In this document: positions 50,269 through 59,101 of the stretch, one piece after another
How positions within the stretch are numbered: the stretch's first letter is position 1
How the letters are laid out: each line of letters starts with the position of its first letter
Origin: CAYQOX01 sp964419335
GTDB lineage: Bacteria; Hinthialibacterota; Hinthialibacteria; Hinthialibacterales; Hinthialibacteraceae
DNA length: 64,000 nt
Direction: 5' to 3'
Assembly (NCBI GenBank): GCA_964419335.1
Contig: CAYQOX010000019.1
Span: 1 to 64,000 of the forward strand
Program-made: the position numbers and the translations under genes
Notes under the pieces: model-generated
The model's database searches: none
The model's input: only the letters and a program-made list of their open reading frames with translations
Told to the model about the DNA's origin: nothing

Positions 50269-50696
50269 TAGTCTACCACCTCGACTCCCATAGAACGCGC
50301 GGTGCCGGCGATCATAAGGGCCCCATGTTCTACATCATACGCGTTCAAATCTTGCATTTTCACTTCTGCGATTTCTCGGCATTGTGCCTTAGTGATTTTA
50401 CCTACTTTATCACGATTGGGAACGCCCGAGCCCTTGTTGACGTTCGTGGCTTTTTTAATCAAGACTGGCGCTGGCGGAGTCTTGGTAATAAAAGAGAAAG
50501 AGCGATCCTGATAAACCGTGATAATAACAGGGATAATCATCCCCTGTTGGTCCTTGGTGCGTTCATTGAACTGCTTGCAGAAGTCCATAATGTTGATTCC
50601 ATGCTGTCCCAGCGCCGGACCGACAGGAGGCGCGGGATTGGCTTGTCCCGCGGGACACTGTAATTTAATTTGGGCAAGTACTTTTTTTGGAGGCAT
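50268..50696 (-). CDS. rplK: Ribosomal protein L11
   Basis: A 142-residue L11 protein: IKLQCPAGQANPAPPVGPALGQHGINIM (about 9-36), VITVYQDRSFSF, PPAPVLIKKA and the C-terminal rRNA-binding GTARSMGVEV. It lies 38 bases after nusG. No anomalies. Confidence 0.98.
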   Translation of the reverse strand: MPPKKVLAQIKLQCPAGQANPAPPVGPALGQHGINIMDFCKQFNERTKDQQGMIIPVIITVYQDRSFSFITKTPPAPVLIKKATNVNKGSGVPNRDKVGKITKAQCREIAEVKMQDLNAYDVEHGALMIAGTARSMGVEVVD

Positions 50697-50734
50697 TTTT
50701 CTCGAGTTCTCCTTGAAACCTTCGAATAGAATTC

Positions 50735-51274
50735 TTATGACGTCGGAACTTTTTCCACTTGAAGAAAGTCGAGTTCGACGGGGGTCGAACGCCCGAGAAT
50801 ATCAACCATTACTTTCAAGCGGCCGCGTTCTTCGTTGATTTCGGCCACATAACCGGTGAAGTTAAAGAAGGGGCCTTCAATCACTTTTACGGTTTCACCG
50901 ACTTCAAAGACAATCTTGGGACGGGGTTTGTCTTCCGTCTCGGTCATATGCTGCATTATATTTTCCACTTCTTCATCGGAAAGTGGAATGGGAGTCCGAC
51001 CTGTCCCGACAAAGCCGGTAACCCCCGGAGTATTTTTTATCAAGGACCATGTATCGTCATCATAATCCATTTCAACAATGACGTAGCTGGGAAAGATTTT
51101 TTGTTTAGAAACCGAACGCTTGCCATCACGGATTTCTACCACTTCCTCAGTAGGAATCAGAATTTGGCCAATTCGGTCTTCTAATCCTTCCGCGCGTACA
51201 GTGGATTCAATACTTTCTTTTACTTTATTTTCCGAACCCGCGTATGTATGGACAACATACCATTTTTTTGCCAT
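50735..51274 (-). CDS. nusG: Transcription termination/antitermination factor NusG
   Basis: A 179-residue protein with the NGN domain (KKWYVVHTYAGSENKVKESIE, PSYVIVEMDYDDDTWSLIKNTPGVTGFVG) and a C-terminal KOW domain (FEVGETVKVIEGPFFNFTGYVAEINEERGRLKV). It couples RNA polymerase to Rho or ribosome. It follows secE by 30 bases. Confidence 0.98.
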   Translation of the reverse strand: MAKKWYVVHTYAGSENKVKESIESTVRAEGLEDRIGQILIPTEEVVEIRDGKRSVSKQKIFPSYVIVEMDYDDDTWSLIKNTPGVTGFVGTGRTPIPLSDEEVENIMQHMTETEDKPRPKIVFEVGETVKVIEGPFFNFTGYVAEINEERGRLKVMVDILGRSTPVELDFLQVEKVPTS

Positions 51275-51304
51275 AAGACTTCTTTTATTATACCCAAAAG
51301 GGAT

Positions 51305-51550
51305 TTAGTAAAGATTAAACCAAATGTCACGGATAAATTTCATGACCATATCCCAAAAACCGCTGTAAAGTGCGAAGAGAATAACGGTGATGATGACGAC
51401 AACGGTAGAGTTATAAACATCCTCCTTACTCGGCCAAGTGACAGTATCCAATTCCGTCAAAACACCATATAGAAATCCACCGGTTTTAGTTTCAACGAAT
51501 TTTGTGCCTTTCAGGGACTCGATAATCCGCTTCAGCAGACTCTCACCCAT
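51305..51550 (-). CDS. secE: Preprotein translocase subunit SecE
   Basis: An 81-residue protein with one membrane helix (about 52-70, VVVIITVILFALYSGFWDM) and the conserved SecE motif TELDTVTWPSKEDVYNSTVVV. It is the first gene of secE-nusG-rplK-rplA. No tRNA-Trp, tuf or rpmG gene, common neighbours, was found in the 310 bases upstream. Confidence 0.95.
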   Translation of the reverse strand: MGESLLKRIIESLKGTKFVETKTGGFLYGVLTELDTVTWPSKEDVYNSTVVVIITVILFALYSGFWDMVMKFIRDIWFNLY

Positions 51551-51684
51551 GATGAAATTGCCTTTCTGTATCTCAGTTCTTATGAAAGATCCCGGTGTGG
51601 AATTTTCTTTAACTATCTATTTGATAACGAATGACATACGCTATTAAAAGCCTGAAAATCGGTCCGAAAAAAAAATGTGAAATT

Positions 51685-51711
51685 GCAAAAAAATCACCCC
51701 ACGTTGTGGGG
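51685..51711 (-). terminator. Terminator-like hairpin in the secE leader
   Basis: CCCCAC-AAC-GTGGGG (51711-51697 on the minus strand) followed by TGATTTTTTT. An outer AATTGC/GCAATT pairing (51716-51711, 51686-51681) competes with the T run. It starts about 5 bases after the predicted transcription start of the secE operon, so it would be the first structure in the RNA: an attenuator or 5'-end stabiliser. Confidence 0.55.
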
Positions 51712-51720
51712 CAATTTTAT

Positions 51721-51749
51721 ATATTATACGTTAGAGGCATGTTTGTCAA
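51721..51749 (-). promoter_or_regulatory. Promoter of the secE-nusG-ribosomal protein operon
   Basis: Minus strand TTGACA (51749-51744), followed by overlapping -10 candidates TATAAT (51728-51723, 15-base spacer) and TAATAT (51726-51721, 17-base spacer). The best-looking promoter in the 311-base gap 51551-51861. Confidence 0.7.
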
Positions 51750-51804
51750 TACACCCGCGAAAGATCCAAGGCTTTCACGGAGAATCTTGTTTTGCCTATA
51801 AGAT

Positions 51805-51838
51805 ACAAAAAGGCGGGAAGATTAGCCCGCCTTTTTGT
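51805..51838 (-). terminator. Intrinsic terminator of the redoxin gene
   Basis: ACAAAAAGGCGGG (51805-51817) pairs perfectly with CCCGCCTTTTTGT (51826-51838), loop of 8 bases, 24 bases after the redoxin stop. Symmetric and probably bidirectional. A further hairpin, CCGCGAAAG/CTTTCACGG (51755-51780, one G-U), lies between it and the secE promoter. Confidence 0.85.
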
Positions 51839-51861
51839 GTAATTGTGTATTGAAGTGAGTA

Positions 51862-52560
51862 TCAAACGCGCTTGATGGTGCATCCAAAAGCACGTTTTTC
51901 TTTGGCTTCCACTTCTTTATCATTAAGAAGTGCATCTAAGGCATCTCTCAAGTATTGATTTTCGATCTTCTCCGGATTTTGAGAATCATCGATGGGACCA
52001 TGATATTTAATCTTTTTGTCTTTACCAATGACAAAAATCTCAGGGGTTACCCGTGCATCAAATTTGTCGGCGATTTTGTTTTCCCAATCCTTTAAAACTG
52101 GATAAGGTAGATTATGTTCTTTGGCATACTCTTTAATGGCATCAAGATCGTTGGTTTTGTTGGAATCGATGGCGAAGAAAACCACTTCTGCTTCATCTTC
52201 GGATTTAGCTGAGCTTGATCCCGCACTTTCCGTTCTGGTGGAGCCGGAGCCTGTACTTTCTTCTTCTTTCTTTCCGTAATTTTTGATGCCGTACTTCTTG
52301 GTTAAATTCATTAGACGCTCTTCATACGCACGAGAAACGGGGCAACCTAAGTTCCAAAAATCAAGCACGATAATTTTTTTGCCTAGATATTTTCCCAGAT
52401 CATGTTCTTTGCCATCAGCGTCTTTGAGAGTAATGGGTTTTACCGTATCGCCAACCTTATAAGCCTTTTCTTCTCCCTCTTCTTCTGAAGCAATCACCAA
52501 ACCAGCGATGGCAACACACAGCAGCAAACTTAAGACTGTCCATTTTCTTGCAATCCACAT
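51862..52560 (-). CDS. Exported single-cysteine redoxin (AhpC/TlpA-like thioredoxin fold)
   Basis: A 232-residue protein with a signal peptide (about 1-24) and a thioredoxin fold: IVLDFWNLGCPVSRAYEERLM (about 64-84) has one cysteine, Cys73, where TlpA has CxxC, so it cannot form the usual disulfide. TPEIFVIGKDKKIKYHG is the cis-Pro region. A Ser/Glu/Thr-rich low-complexity insert (about 97-125) breaks the fold between strands. A second cysteine is at the end (FGCTIKRV). Such proteins are common in Planctomycetes-like genomes; peroxiredoxin-like or non-redox function is possible. Confidence 0.82.
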   Translation of the reverse strand: MWIARKWTVLSLLLCVAIAGLVIASEEEGEEKAYKVGDTVKPITLKDADGKEHDLGKYLGKKIIVLDFWNLGCPVSRAYEERLMNLTKKYGIKNYGKKEEESTGSGSTRTESAGSSSAKSEDEAEVVFFAIDSNKTNDLDAIKEYAKEHNLPYPVLKDWENKIADKFDARVTPEIFVIGKDKKIKYHGPIDDSQNPEKIENQYLRDALDALLNDKEVEAKEKRAFGCTIKRV

Positions 52561-52887
52561 AATACCTTCTCTCCTTTTTAGTTTTTTTCAATCGATTTTT
52601 TTGTTGAATGACCACCCAGATGACAATCTAAAGTTGTTATTTTTATTTTATAAGAAGAGGTAATAAAATGCAAAAAGAAATATTGAACAAAATAGATAAA
52701 GAAAGGTAACGACTAACAGAGAACAGTATACTCTCGCGATTAAAATGATTGCAAATGTTTTGGAGTGCTTGATGAAATAGTCCGGATGTGGCATCCTTAT
52801 TTTTTATAATTTTCCTTCAGATTTTTTTCTTTATGGGGGAAAAGCAAAAAAATAACATAAATTTTTAAGAATACGAGGTAAGCATCC
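52561..52887. other. Divergent intergenic region, 327 bases, no gene recognised
   Basis: An AT-rich spacer between the redoxin gene (minus) and the ROK gene (plus). A 13-codon frame starts near 52669 behind AGAGG but encodes nothing recognisable. Promoters for both genes are expected here. Confidence 0.5.
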
Positions 52888-53856
52888 ATGACTCGGGTAT
52901 CAATAGGTATTGATTTAGGGGGTACAGATATCAAAGCAGGCCTAGTCGATGAAAAAGGAACATTGTTAGGGCGTTTCAAGAAACCGACAGAAGCACACTT
53001 AGGTGGGCGGAAAGTTGTCGATCGAATAGGTGATTTAATTCAAGAAATCCTTGATTCGGATGAGATACGTGGAAAGCAGGATCAATTGGCCGGAGTTGGG
53101 ATCGGTAGTCCGGGACTGATTGATCACGAAAAAGGAGCGATAACGCGCCCTGTGAATATCCCCGATTGGGATTATTGGATTAACGTCCATGAAATATTTG
53201 AAGAACGTTTTGGATTTAGAACCTGGGTTGATAATGATGCGAATGTATCGGCTCTGGGTGAAGCTCTCTTTGGCGCAGGAGAGGGAAAGTCGGTAACCCT
53301 TGCGTTGACTCTGGGAACCGGGGTTGGCGGTGGTGTGGTTTCCCATGGGAAAGTGTTTCGTGGCGCGGGCGGCTTTGCGGGGGAGTTAGGGCATATTATG
53401 GTTAATCCCTCGGGTCCGGTGTGCGGCTGTGGGAATGAAGGCTGCTTAGAAACCTACGCTTCTGCGAATGCCATCGCGAAATATGCCAGCGATCGTATTC
53501 GAGTCGAGCATGTCCCCACGAAATTAAAAGATATGGCAAAAAATGGGCAAGTAACCTCAAAAATGGTTCATGAAGCAGCCCTGGAAGGGGATGAAGTGGC
53601 TTTGTCGGTCATTGAACGCGCGGGGAAACATTTAGGGATCGGGATTTCCACCCTCGTGGTTAGCTTCAATCCGGAAATTATCTGTATCGGCGGCGGAGCC
53701 TCCAACATGGGCGATATGCTTTTTGATCATGCCCGAAAGGAATTGGAAAAACGCGTATTCTTCCATTCGCATTACCCCACGCCTATCGTGGAAGCTCAAC
53801 TGGGTGAAGAAGCGGGTACAATCGGTGCAGCCGGAATGCCCTTTGTAGAAGGATAA
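52888..53856 (+). CDS. ROK-family sugar kinase (glucokinase-like)
   Basis: A 322-residue protein: IGIDLGGTDIKAGLVDEKG (phosphate 1 loop), GVGIGSPGLID, WVDNDANVSALGEALFG with the catalytic Asp, LGTGVGGGVV, and the zinc motif CGCGNEGCLETYAS following ELGHIMV. These are the ROK signatures; members phosphorylate glucose or related sugars. GAGG lies 10 bases before the ATG at 52888. Ends before a strong terminator. Confidence 0.93.
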   Translation: MTRVSIGIDLGGTDIKAGLVDEKGTLLGRFKKPTEAHLGGRKVVDRIGDLIQEILDSDEIRGKQDQLAGVGIGSPGLIDHEKGAITRPVNIPDWDYWINVHEIFEERFGFRTWVDNDANVSALGEALFGAGEGKSVTLALTLGTGVGGGVVSHGKVFRGAGGFAGELGHIMVNPSGPVCGCGNEGCLETYASANAIAKYASDRIRVEHVPTKLKDMAKNGQVTSKMVHEAALEGDEVALSVIERAGKHLGIGISTLVVSFNPEIICIGGGASNMGDMLFDHARKELEKRVFFHSHYPTPIVEAQLGEEAGTIGAAGMPFVEG

Positions 53857-53962
53857 AAGGCATAACGCAATAGATGGATTGGGTTTGTCAAGGCTGTAGG
53901 AATTGCTTTTTCAGCCATAAAACATGCTAAATTCAAGTATAATACAAGTAGAAATCAAATGG

Positions 53963-53989
53963 GGCGGTTCGGTTGAGCCGCCTTTTTTT
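53963..53989 (+). terminator. Intrinsic terminator after the ROK gene
   Basis: GGCGGTTC-GGTT-GAGCCGCC: an 8-base stem with one G-U pair and a 4-base loop, followed by seven T (53983-53989). It ends 19 bases before the queG start; a TATAAT box about 20 bases upstream raises the possibility that it is also in the queG leader. Confidence 0.88.
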
Positions 53990-54008
53990 ATCCCCGCATG
54001 GTGCTTCG

Positions 54009-55118
54009 ATGAAAAATTGGCTTAAACAAAAAGCATTGGAACTCGGTTTTGATTCGGTTGGAATGGCTTCTCCCTCGCCACAATCGTGGCAACGATACCA
54101 GGATTGGATTGCCCACGAATATCATGGCGAGATGGGATACTTAGAAAAGCGGCTAGAAGAACGTTCCAATCCAGCTTCAATTCTTCCTGGGGTTCGAAGC
54201 GTGATCGTTGTCGCCAAGCGCTATTTGACAAAGTCATCTTCACAGAATCATAAGTTTAAAGGAGCCATTTCTTGTTACGCTTGGGGTGATGACTACCACG
54301 AACTTATGAAGAAAAAACTTCATGAATTATGCGATACGATTCATGAACAAACCCAAGGGCGAGAAAAAAGCCGGGCGGTGGTAGATACAGCCCCTTTACT
54401 GGAGCGTGATTTTGCGATGCAAAGCGGAATCGGCTGGGTTGGAAAGCATACAAACCTTTTGAGCCAAGAGTTGGGGAACTGGTTTTTTCTGGGTGCGATA
54501 CTCACCACTTTAGAGATTGAACCCGATGAACCCGCAAAGCCTCACTGTGGTACATGCCGGAAATGTCTCGATGTTTGCCCCACCCATGCATTTCCTAAAC
54601 CATACCTCCTTGATGCCCGACGTTGTATTTCTTATTTGACAATCGAACTAAAAGGACCGATTCCCCGTGAATTACGACCTTGGATCGGAAATCGAATTTT
54701 TGGATGCGATGATTGCCTGCAAGTATGTCCTTGGAATCGATTTGCGCAGTTGAGCCATGAAATCGCGTTTACACCTCGACCGGTGCTGGAAACCGCCAAT
54801 TTGATCGACATGATGCAATGGGATGAAGAAACCTTCCGCAAAAACTTTCGCCACAGCCCGATCAAAAGAGCAAAGCGGCGCGGGTTTTTACGTAATGTCG
54901 CTATTGCATTGGGGAATACCCGGGATCATGAAGCAGTCGCTGTGCTTGGAAATGCCTTATACGATCACGAACCTATGGTGAGGGGACACGCGGCCTGGGC
55001 CTTGGGAGTCCTTGGTGGACAAGAAGCACAGGAAAGACTCCAAAAGAGAATGAAGTGCGAGTCGGATTCCTATGTTCGGGAGGAATTGCGCTGGGCGCTA
55101 GAGCATATTAAGTTATAA
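54009..55118 (+). CDS. queG: Epoxyqueuosine reductase
   Basis: A 369-residue cobalamin and Fe-S enzyme: MKNWLKQKALELGFDSVGMAS, the catalytic Asp region AVVDTAPLLERDFAMQSGIGWVGKHTN (about 122-148), a two-cluster ferredoxin (CGTCRKCLDVCPTHAF, FGCDDCLQVCPWN) and C-terminal HEAT-like repeats (AVLGNALYDHEPMVRGHAAWALGVLGG). It makes the last step in queuosine tRNA synthesis. The start at 54009 was chosen because the earlier in-frame codon lies in the terminator. It overlaps the next convergent gene by 6 bases. Confidence 0.96.
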   Translation: MKNWLKQKALELGFDSVGMASPSPQSWQRYQDWIAHEYHGEMGYLEKRLEERSNPASILPGVRSVIVVAKRYLTKSSSQNHKFKGAISCYAWGDDYHELMKKKLHELCDTIHEQTQGREKSRAVVDTAPLLERDFAMQSGIGWVGKHTNLLSQELGNWFFLGAILTTLEIEPDEPAKPHCGTCRKCLDVCPTHAFPKPYLLDARRCISYLTIELKGPIPRELRPWIGNRIFGCDDCLQVCPWNRFAQLSHEIAFTPRPVLETANLIDMMQWDEETFRKNFRHSPIKRAKRRGFLRNVAIALGNTRDHEAVAVLGNALYDHEPMVRGHAAWALGVLGGQEAQERLQKRMKCESDSYVREELRWALEHIKL

Positions 55119-55574
55119 ATTTTTCTTATTCACTTGTTGATTGGGGAGAAGCATCTCAGGTTCATTGGGGGGAAAAACATGATCTTCCTGCTTCCATTTA
55201 TTTAAGTTTTTATCGCTTTCCATAGCCAGCGAGCCTAAAGTAAAGAGAGATTCCTGGACCTGGTCGGAATCCTGCTTTTGCATGGCTTTACGCGCGCGAT
55301 CGATTTCTTGAAAAGCAATCATGCGCCGCCGTTCTTCGCGATCGGTATTGATTGGGAGTTCTTGATATTGTTGCTCTAAATAGTTAAGAAGCAATTCAAG
55401 CCGGCGCCAAGAAATGGGAGACTTTTTTTTACTCCGACCAAAGAAATTGAAAATACGATCTAAATAATAGATAAAAAAGGAAAAAATAATCATGGTGACC
55501 AAAGGCCATCCCACGGCCGCAATGAGTTCTGCATAAGCTTTCATAAATTCAACAACAAATTCTGGCGCTGACAT
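55113..55574 (-). CDS. Single-span membrane protein of unknown function
   Basis: A 153-residue protein with an N-terminal membrane helix (about 19-38, VGWPLVTMIIFSFFIYYLDRIF), a basic stretch (RSKKKSP) and a charged helical domain (LELLLNYLEQQYQELPINTDREERRRMIAFQEIDRARKAM). The domain faces the cytoplasm by the positive-inside rule. I recognise no family. It is convergent with queG. Confidence 0.7.
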   Translation of the reverse strand: MSAPEFVVEFMKAYAELIAAVGWPLVTMIIFSFFIYYLDRIFNFFGRSKKKSPISWRRLELLLNYLEQQYQELPINTDREERRRMIAFQEIDRARKAMQKQDSDQVQESLFTLGSLAMESDKNLNKWKQEDHVFPPNEPEMLLPNQQVNKKNL

Positions 55575-55683
55575 CGACTTCCACTTTCCCCGGGCGAATT
55601 TCTAACTCCGATAAGCCCTTAAATAATTGTGGTCATTCACGATGATCATAGCAAAACCATGAAGCAAAAAGAAGAGAAAGAAA

Positions 55684-56433
55684 TTATGGGGTCCCACGAG
55701 TTTTGGCTCGTTTGTCGCCCCCGGTTTCTTCCAGCGACCATCCTTTGGCACGCAGGGCAGCGAACACTGTTTTTACGGCCGCGTCCAAAGTAAAGTTCTG
55801 TAAATTCAGTGTAATATCATAGAAATAGGGTTCATTTATATCTTTCGCAAAATAACGACGGACAAATTGAGCTCGCTCATGATCTACATTTTTTATTTCT
55901 TTTTTGGCCGATTCTTCATCCAAATCTTTATATTGGCAAAGGTTTTGGACACGCGTGTCAAAGGGTGCAACCAAGCGAATATGGAAAGCCTTGGTATCTT
56001 GAAGTAGATAATTGGCTCCTCGCCCGAGGATGACCACGCTTCCTTGCATAGAAACGGTTTTGATGACCTCACATAGGGCACGAAAATAATCATCATGATC
56101 AATTTCCTGTTGGCGAATTATGCCTTCGACCCACATTTCCATGGTAGAACGATCGTGCTCATCCAACGACTCTATGATTTCGCTGCGCACTCCCATATGT
56201 TTGGCGATGTAATCGACGATCTGTTTATCAAATACGCCATAGTGAAGTTCATGGGCCAAAAGGCGAGAAAATTCTTGTCCCCGGCATCCTCTTTCTCGTG
56301 AAACCGTGACGACAGGAAGTTGTTTTGCAGGAGCCTTCGCGGAATCATCGAGTTTTTTACGATGTTCAAATTGTTTTCGCTCTTGGTTCCAGCGATTAAT
56401 TTGCCGATTTACGATTAAGTTAATATCGGGCAT
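55684..56433 (-). CDS. Cytidylate kinase-like family protein
   Basis: A 249-residue protein with a cytidylate-kinase-like fold: an N-terminal charged tail, then VVTVSRERGCRGQEFSRLLAHELHYGVFDKQIVDYIAKHMGV (about 41-82; nucleotide loop with a degenerate Walker A), VVILGRGANYLLQD (about 134-147) and FHIRLVAPFDTRVQNL. This form (cytidylate_kin2) is found apart from true cmk. The substrate is unknown. It has no obvious operon partner. Confidence 0.82.
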   Translation of the reverse strand: MPDINLIVNRQINRWNQERKQFEHRKKLDDSAKAPAKQLPVVTVSRERGCRGQEFSRLLAHELHYGVFDKQIVDYIAKHMGVRSEIIESLDEHDRSTMEMWVEGIIRQQEIDHDDYFRALCEVIKTVSMQGSVVILGRGANYLLQDTKAFHIRLVAPFDTRVQNLCQYKDLDEESAKKEIKNVDHERAQFVRRYFAKDINEPYFYDITLNLQNFTLDAAVKTVFAALRAKGWSLEETGGDKRAKTRGTP

Positions 56434-56570
56434 AGGTAATCCCTTCTATTGCTAAAGTTGAATCTTTAGATTCAAACTCCTTTTCTTCGTTCTCATGGAT
56501 AAATTATACAGTCAAATAAGAAAAATAATAATTAATAATATTTATTTGCTCGATTCAATTTTCTCAATGC

Positions 56571-57950
56571 TTAATCCCAATGATTAAGCACTTCTTCGAC
56601 GGCTGATACACTCCCTTTGGCTACGCGGAAATGATTGGCATAACGTGCATCGGTTGTGTGATATTGGGAGGCGCTTTCCGAGAATTTTAACCCGGTGGCA
56701 GTACTTATGACTACTGAAGTTTCATGTTCTTTCACAGTGCCATCTGCCCGGGCTTGCATAAGCGCCGAGAGCGCGATCCCTGTTTGTGGACATATATCCA
56801 CTCCTCCCCGCGTAATACACATTTGCGAATCTTGAATATCGGTTTCGGAAGCCCGATAAAAGTGGGCATTGAAAGAACGAAGAAGTTTGTCCACTCGAGG
56901 GAAGGAAACGGGATCACAAATATTGGCTGCAGAAGCCACACTCGGATGATATTTTCCGGGCTTATAAGCCTCTGTCGTTCGGCCATTTTCATCCCAGCGC
57001 ACTAGAGTATCGCAGACCCGAGCCTGACCAACGATAATCCCTGGTAAGCGATCAATGAGTTTATGGTCATAGGCGCGCTTCAATCCCAGGAGTAAAGCCG
57101 TTAGATTGCCCGCATTGCCAACTGGAATCGCGATCCAGTCGGGGGCTTTCCAATTTAGGTCTTGGCAAATTTCCAAGGGGATGGTTTCTTGTCCCGCGAT
57201 ACGGAAAGCGTTTTTCGAATTGACCAAGACTAATTCGGAATGTTTCGCGCTAAATTCCTGGATGATGCGCATGCAGCCATCAAAACCATCTGGATGATCC
57301 ACAGGGATGACTTTCGCCCCAAATTGCAAAGCTTGGGTTAGCTGCGCCATGGAGATTTTGTTGTGGGGGACAAGAATAATGCATTGCAGTCGATCTTTGG
57401 CATAAGCCGCATAGGCGGCCGCGGAGGCAGAAGTATCTCCTGTCGAGGCACAGCAAATGCCATTGATCTTCAAGTCGGGATACTCCATCTGCAAACGCAA
57501 AGTTTCGCTCACGGCCACCGACATTCCGCGATCCTTAAAACTTCCACTGGGATTTTGCCCCTCCAATTTTAGATAAGTGGGGCCTAACCCTTGTTCTTTA
57601 CGTAACCAAGAGGGGAGTTCAAACAGATCGGTACACCCCTCAAACATGGCCATACAAGCTTCCTCAGGAAAATTGGGGATGATAAAATGCCGCCAGAGGA
57701 AGACACCTGAACCGGTAGGATATTGGCGAGCGGCCTCACTCCAACGCAAGCCATCGAAGTAGCGACGGCCTTGTTCGCCATCACCTACGGATTTGCGTAT
57801 ATATTCCTCATCACGCACGACGAGTAAAAGCCCACCGCAGTCCGGTTCAGTACACATATAAGTAAAGCGGTCCGTGGGATAGGACTTACCGCACTTGATG
57901 CATTCCAAGTTAAAACGTACATCTATGTCTGAATTGGGGGTCACGACCAT
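56571..57950 (-). CDS. thrC: Threonine synthase
   Basis: A 459-residue PLP enzyme with an N-terminal zinc ribbon (CIKCGKSYPTDRFTYMCTEPDCGG, Cys at about 15, 18, 31, 36), the PLP lysine in NPSGSFKDRGMSVAV (about 134-148) and the phosphate loop PVGNAGNLTALLLG (about 279-292). It converts homoserine phosphate to threonine. GGAGG lies 9 bases before the ATG. A single-gene unit. Confidence 0.95.
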   Translation of the reverse strand: MVVTPNSDIDVRFNLECIKCGKSYPTDRFTYMCTEPDCGGLLLVVRDEEYIRKSVGDGEQGRRYFDGLRWSEAARQYPTGSGVFLWRHFIIPNFPEEACMAMFEGCTDLFELPSWLRKEQGLGPTYLKLEGQNPSGSFKDRGMSVAVSETLRLQMEYPDLKINGICCASTGDTSASAAAYAAYAKDRLQCIILVPHNKISMAQLTQALQFGAKVIPVDHPDGFDGCMRIIQEFSAKHSELVLVNSKNAFRIAGQETIPLEICQDLNWKAPDWIAIPVGNAGNLTALLLGLKRAYDHKLIDRLPGIIVGQARVCDTLVRWDENGRTTEAYKPGKYHPSVASAANICDPVSFPRVDKLLRSFNAHFYRASETDIQDSQMCITRGGVDICPQTGIALSALMQARADGTVKEHETSVVISTATGLKFSESASQYHTTDARYANHFRVAKGSVSAVEEVLNHWD

Positions 57951-58207
57951 TTAAAAAATCCTCCGGCGTTTCTTTTCTCTTTCGGGATTCGTATTATAGT
58001 TACATTTAGATTTGCAATCATTGTAATATTGAAATAAAGAAAGAGAAGTCACAGCTCCGACTTTAAGAGTTAGGTTTCATGGAGATTGAATTTTATTATC
58101 TATATTATTAAATACGAATCAGAAGTTATAAGAATGAAGAATGGCATATATCTTCTCCAAGATGTTTTTTCTTCCCCCTTCAACGAAGGATGAGAGGGAG
58201 CCCTTTT

Positions 58208-59092
58208 ATGAAATCCTATCGATTTATTTCATCCATTCAATGTATCTTTTTTATCTTCATCGTATTCCTTCTGGGTTTTGCTCATTCTGTAGCAAGTGAT
58301 CCCTGGTGGTCAACCGTAGAGGAAGAAGAGCACATAAAAATAGATTCCGGAATGGTCTACTCGCGAGTGCTCTATCAAACGGTGATAAGCAAACCAGTAC
58401 GCGCTCATATCTTGAGCGTGACCGGATTGAAAGAGCAGTACTTATTTGGCGTCCTGGGAAGTTATGGTGCGTTGTTTCCCACTACGAAATTCGCCAAACA
58501 AAGTGGTGCAATCGCAGCTGTAAATGGTGGATTTTTCTCAGTACGGCCAAATCGGGCGCGAGGGTTGGTTGCGGCGCATGGAAAAATTCTGTATCCCCCA
58601 CATCATGGTATTTTTCGAGCCACAATCGGTTTTAACTCTACTCAAGTGTTATTCGATTGGATTAAACCCGAGGACATCAAAGATAACCGTTTTGACACAG
58701 ACAAAGAGGGGTGGAACGATTGTCACGCCGCAGTAGCGGCAGGACCCATCGTGGTGCGGAACGGAACCTATAGCCTGAGTGAAGATTCCTCGTTTAATTT
58801 AGAAGAGCGTCACCCACGAACCGCTATTGGTAAAAACGAGGCGAATCGCATCTTTCTTGTCGTCGTAGATGGTCGACAACCCTCCTGGAGCGCCGGAGTA
58901 ACTCTGCCGGAACTGGCGGAAATGTTCCTCGCAATGAAAGCCACCGATGCTATGAATTTGGATGGCGGTGGCTCATCGACAATGGTAATCCAAGATAAAG
59001 TCATGAATCGACCCTCCGACCGGGCTATTCCTGGAATGCCCGGAATGGAACGCGCGGTCGCGAATGTAGTGGCGGTATTTAAACGGGAGTAG
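58208..59092 (+). CDS. Exported phosphodiester glycosidase (NAGPA domain) protein
   Basis: A 294-residue protein with a signal peptide (about 1-31, ending SVAS) and the NAGPA-type domain: AIAAVNGGFFSVRPNRARGLV (about 98-118), ERHPRTAIGKNEANRIFLVVVDGRQ (about 205-229) and DAMNLDGGGSSTMVI (about 255-270). Relatives cleave GlcNAc-phosphodiesters or act on wall polymers. The start at 58208 follows GAGGGAG; the ATG at 58190 would add 6 residues. It is convergent with the amidohydrolase gene, 9 bases away. Confidence 0.9.
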   Translation: MKSYRFISSIQCIFFIFIVFLLGFAHSVASDPWWSTVEEEEHIKIDSGMVYSRVLYQTVISKPVRAHILSVTGLKEQYLFGVLGSYGALFPTTKFAKQSGAIAAVNGGFFSVRPNRARGLVAAHGKILYPPHHGIFRATIGFNSTQVLFDWIKPEDIKDNRFDTDKEGWNDCHAAVAAGPIVVRNGTYSLSEDSSFNLEERHPRTAIGKNEANRIFLVVVDGRQPSWSAGVTLPELAEMFLAMKATDAMNLDGGGSSTMVIQDKVMNRPSDRAIPGMPGMERAVANVVAVFKRE

Positions 59093-59101
59093 TTCTTGCA
59101 T

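Noticed and set aside
52669..52710. 13-codon frame between the redoxin and ROK genes
   Set aside because: Too short, Lys-rich and AT-driven; nothing beyond an AGAGG supports translation.
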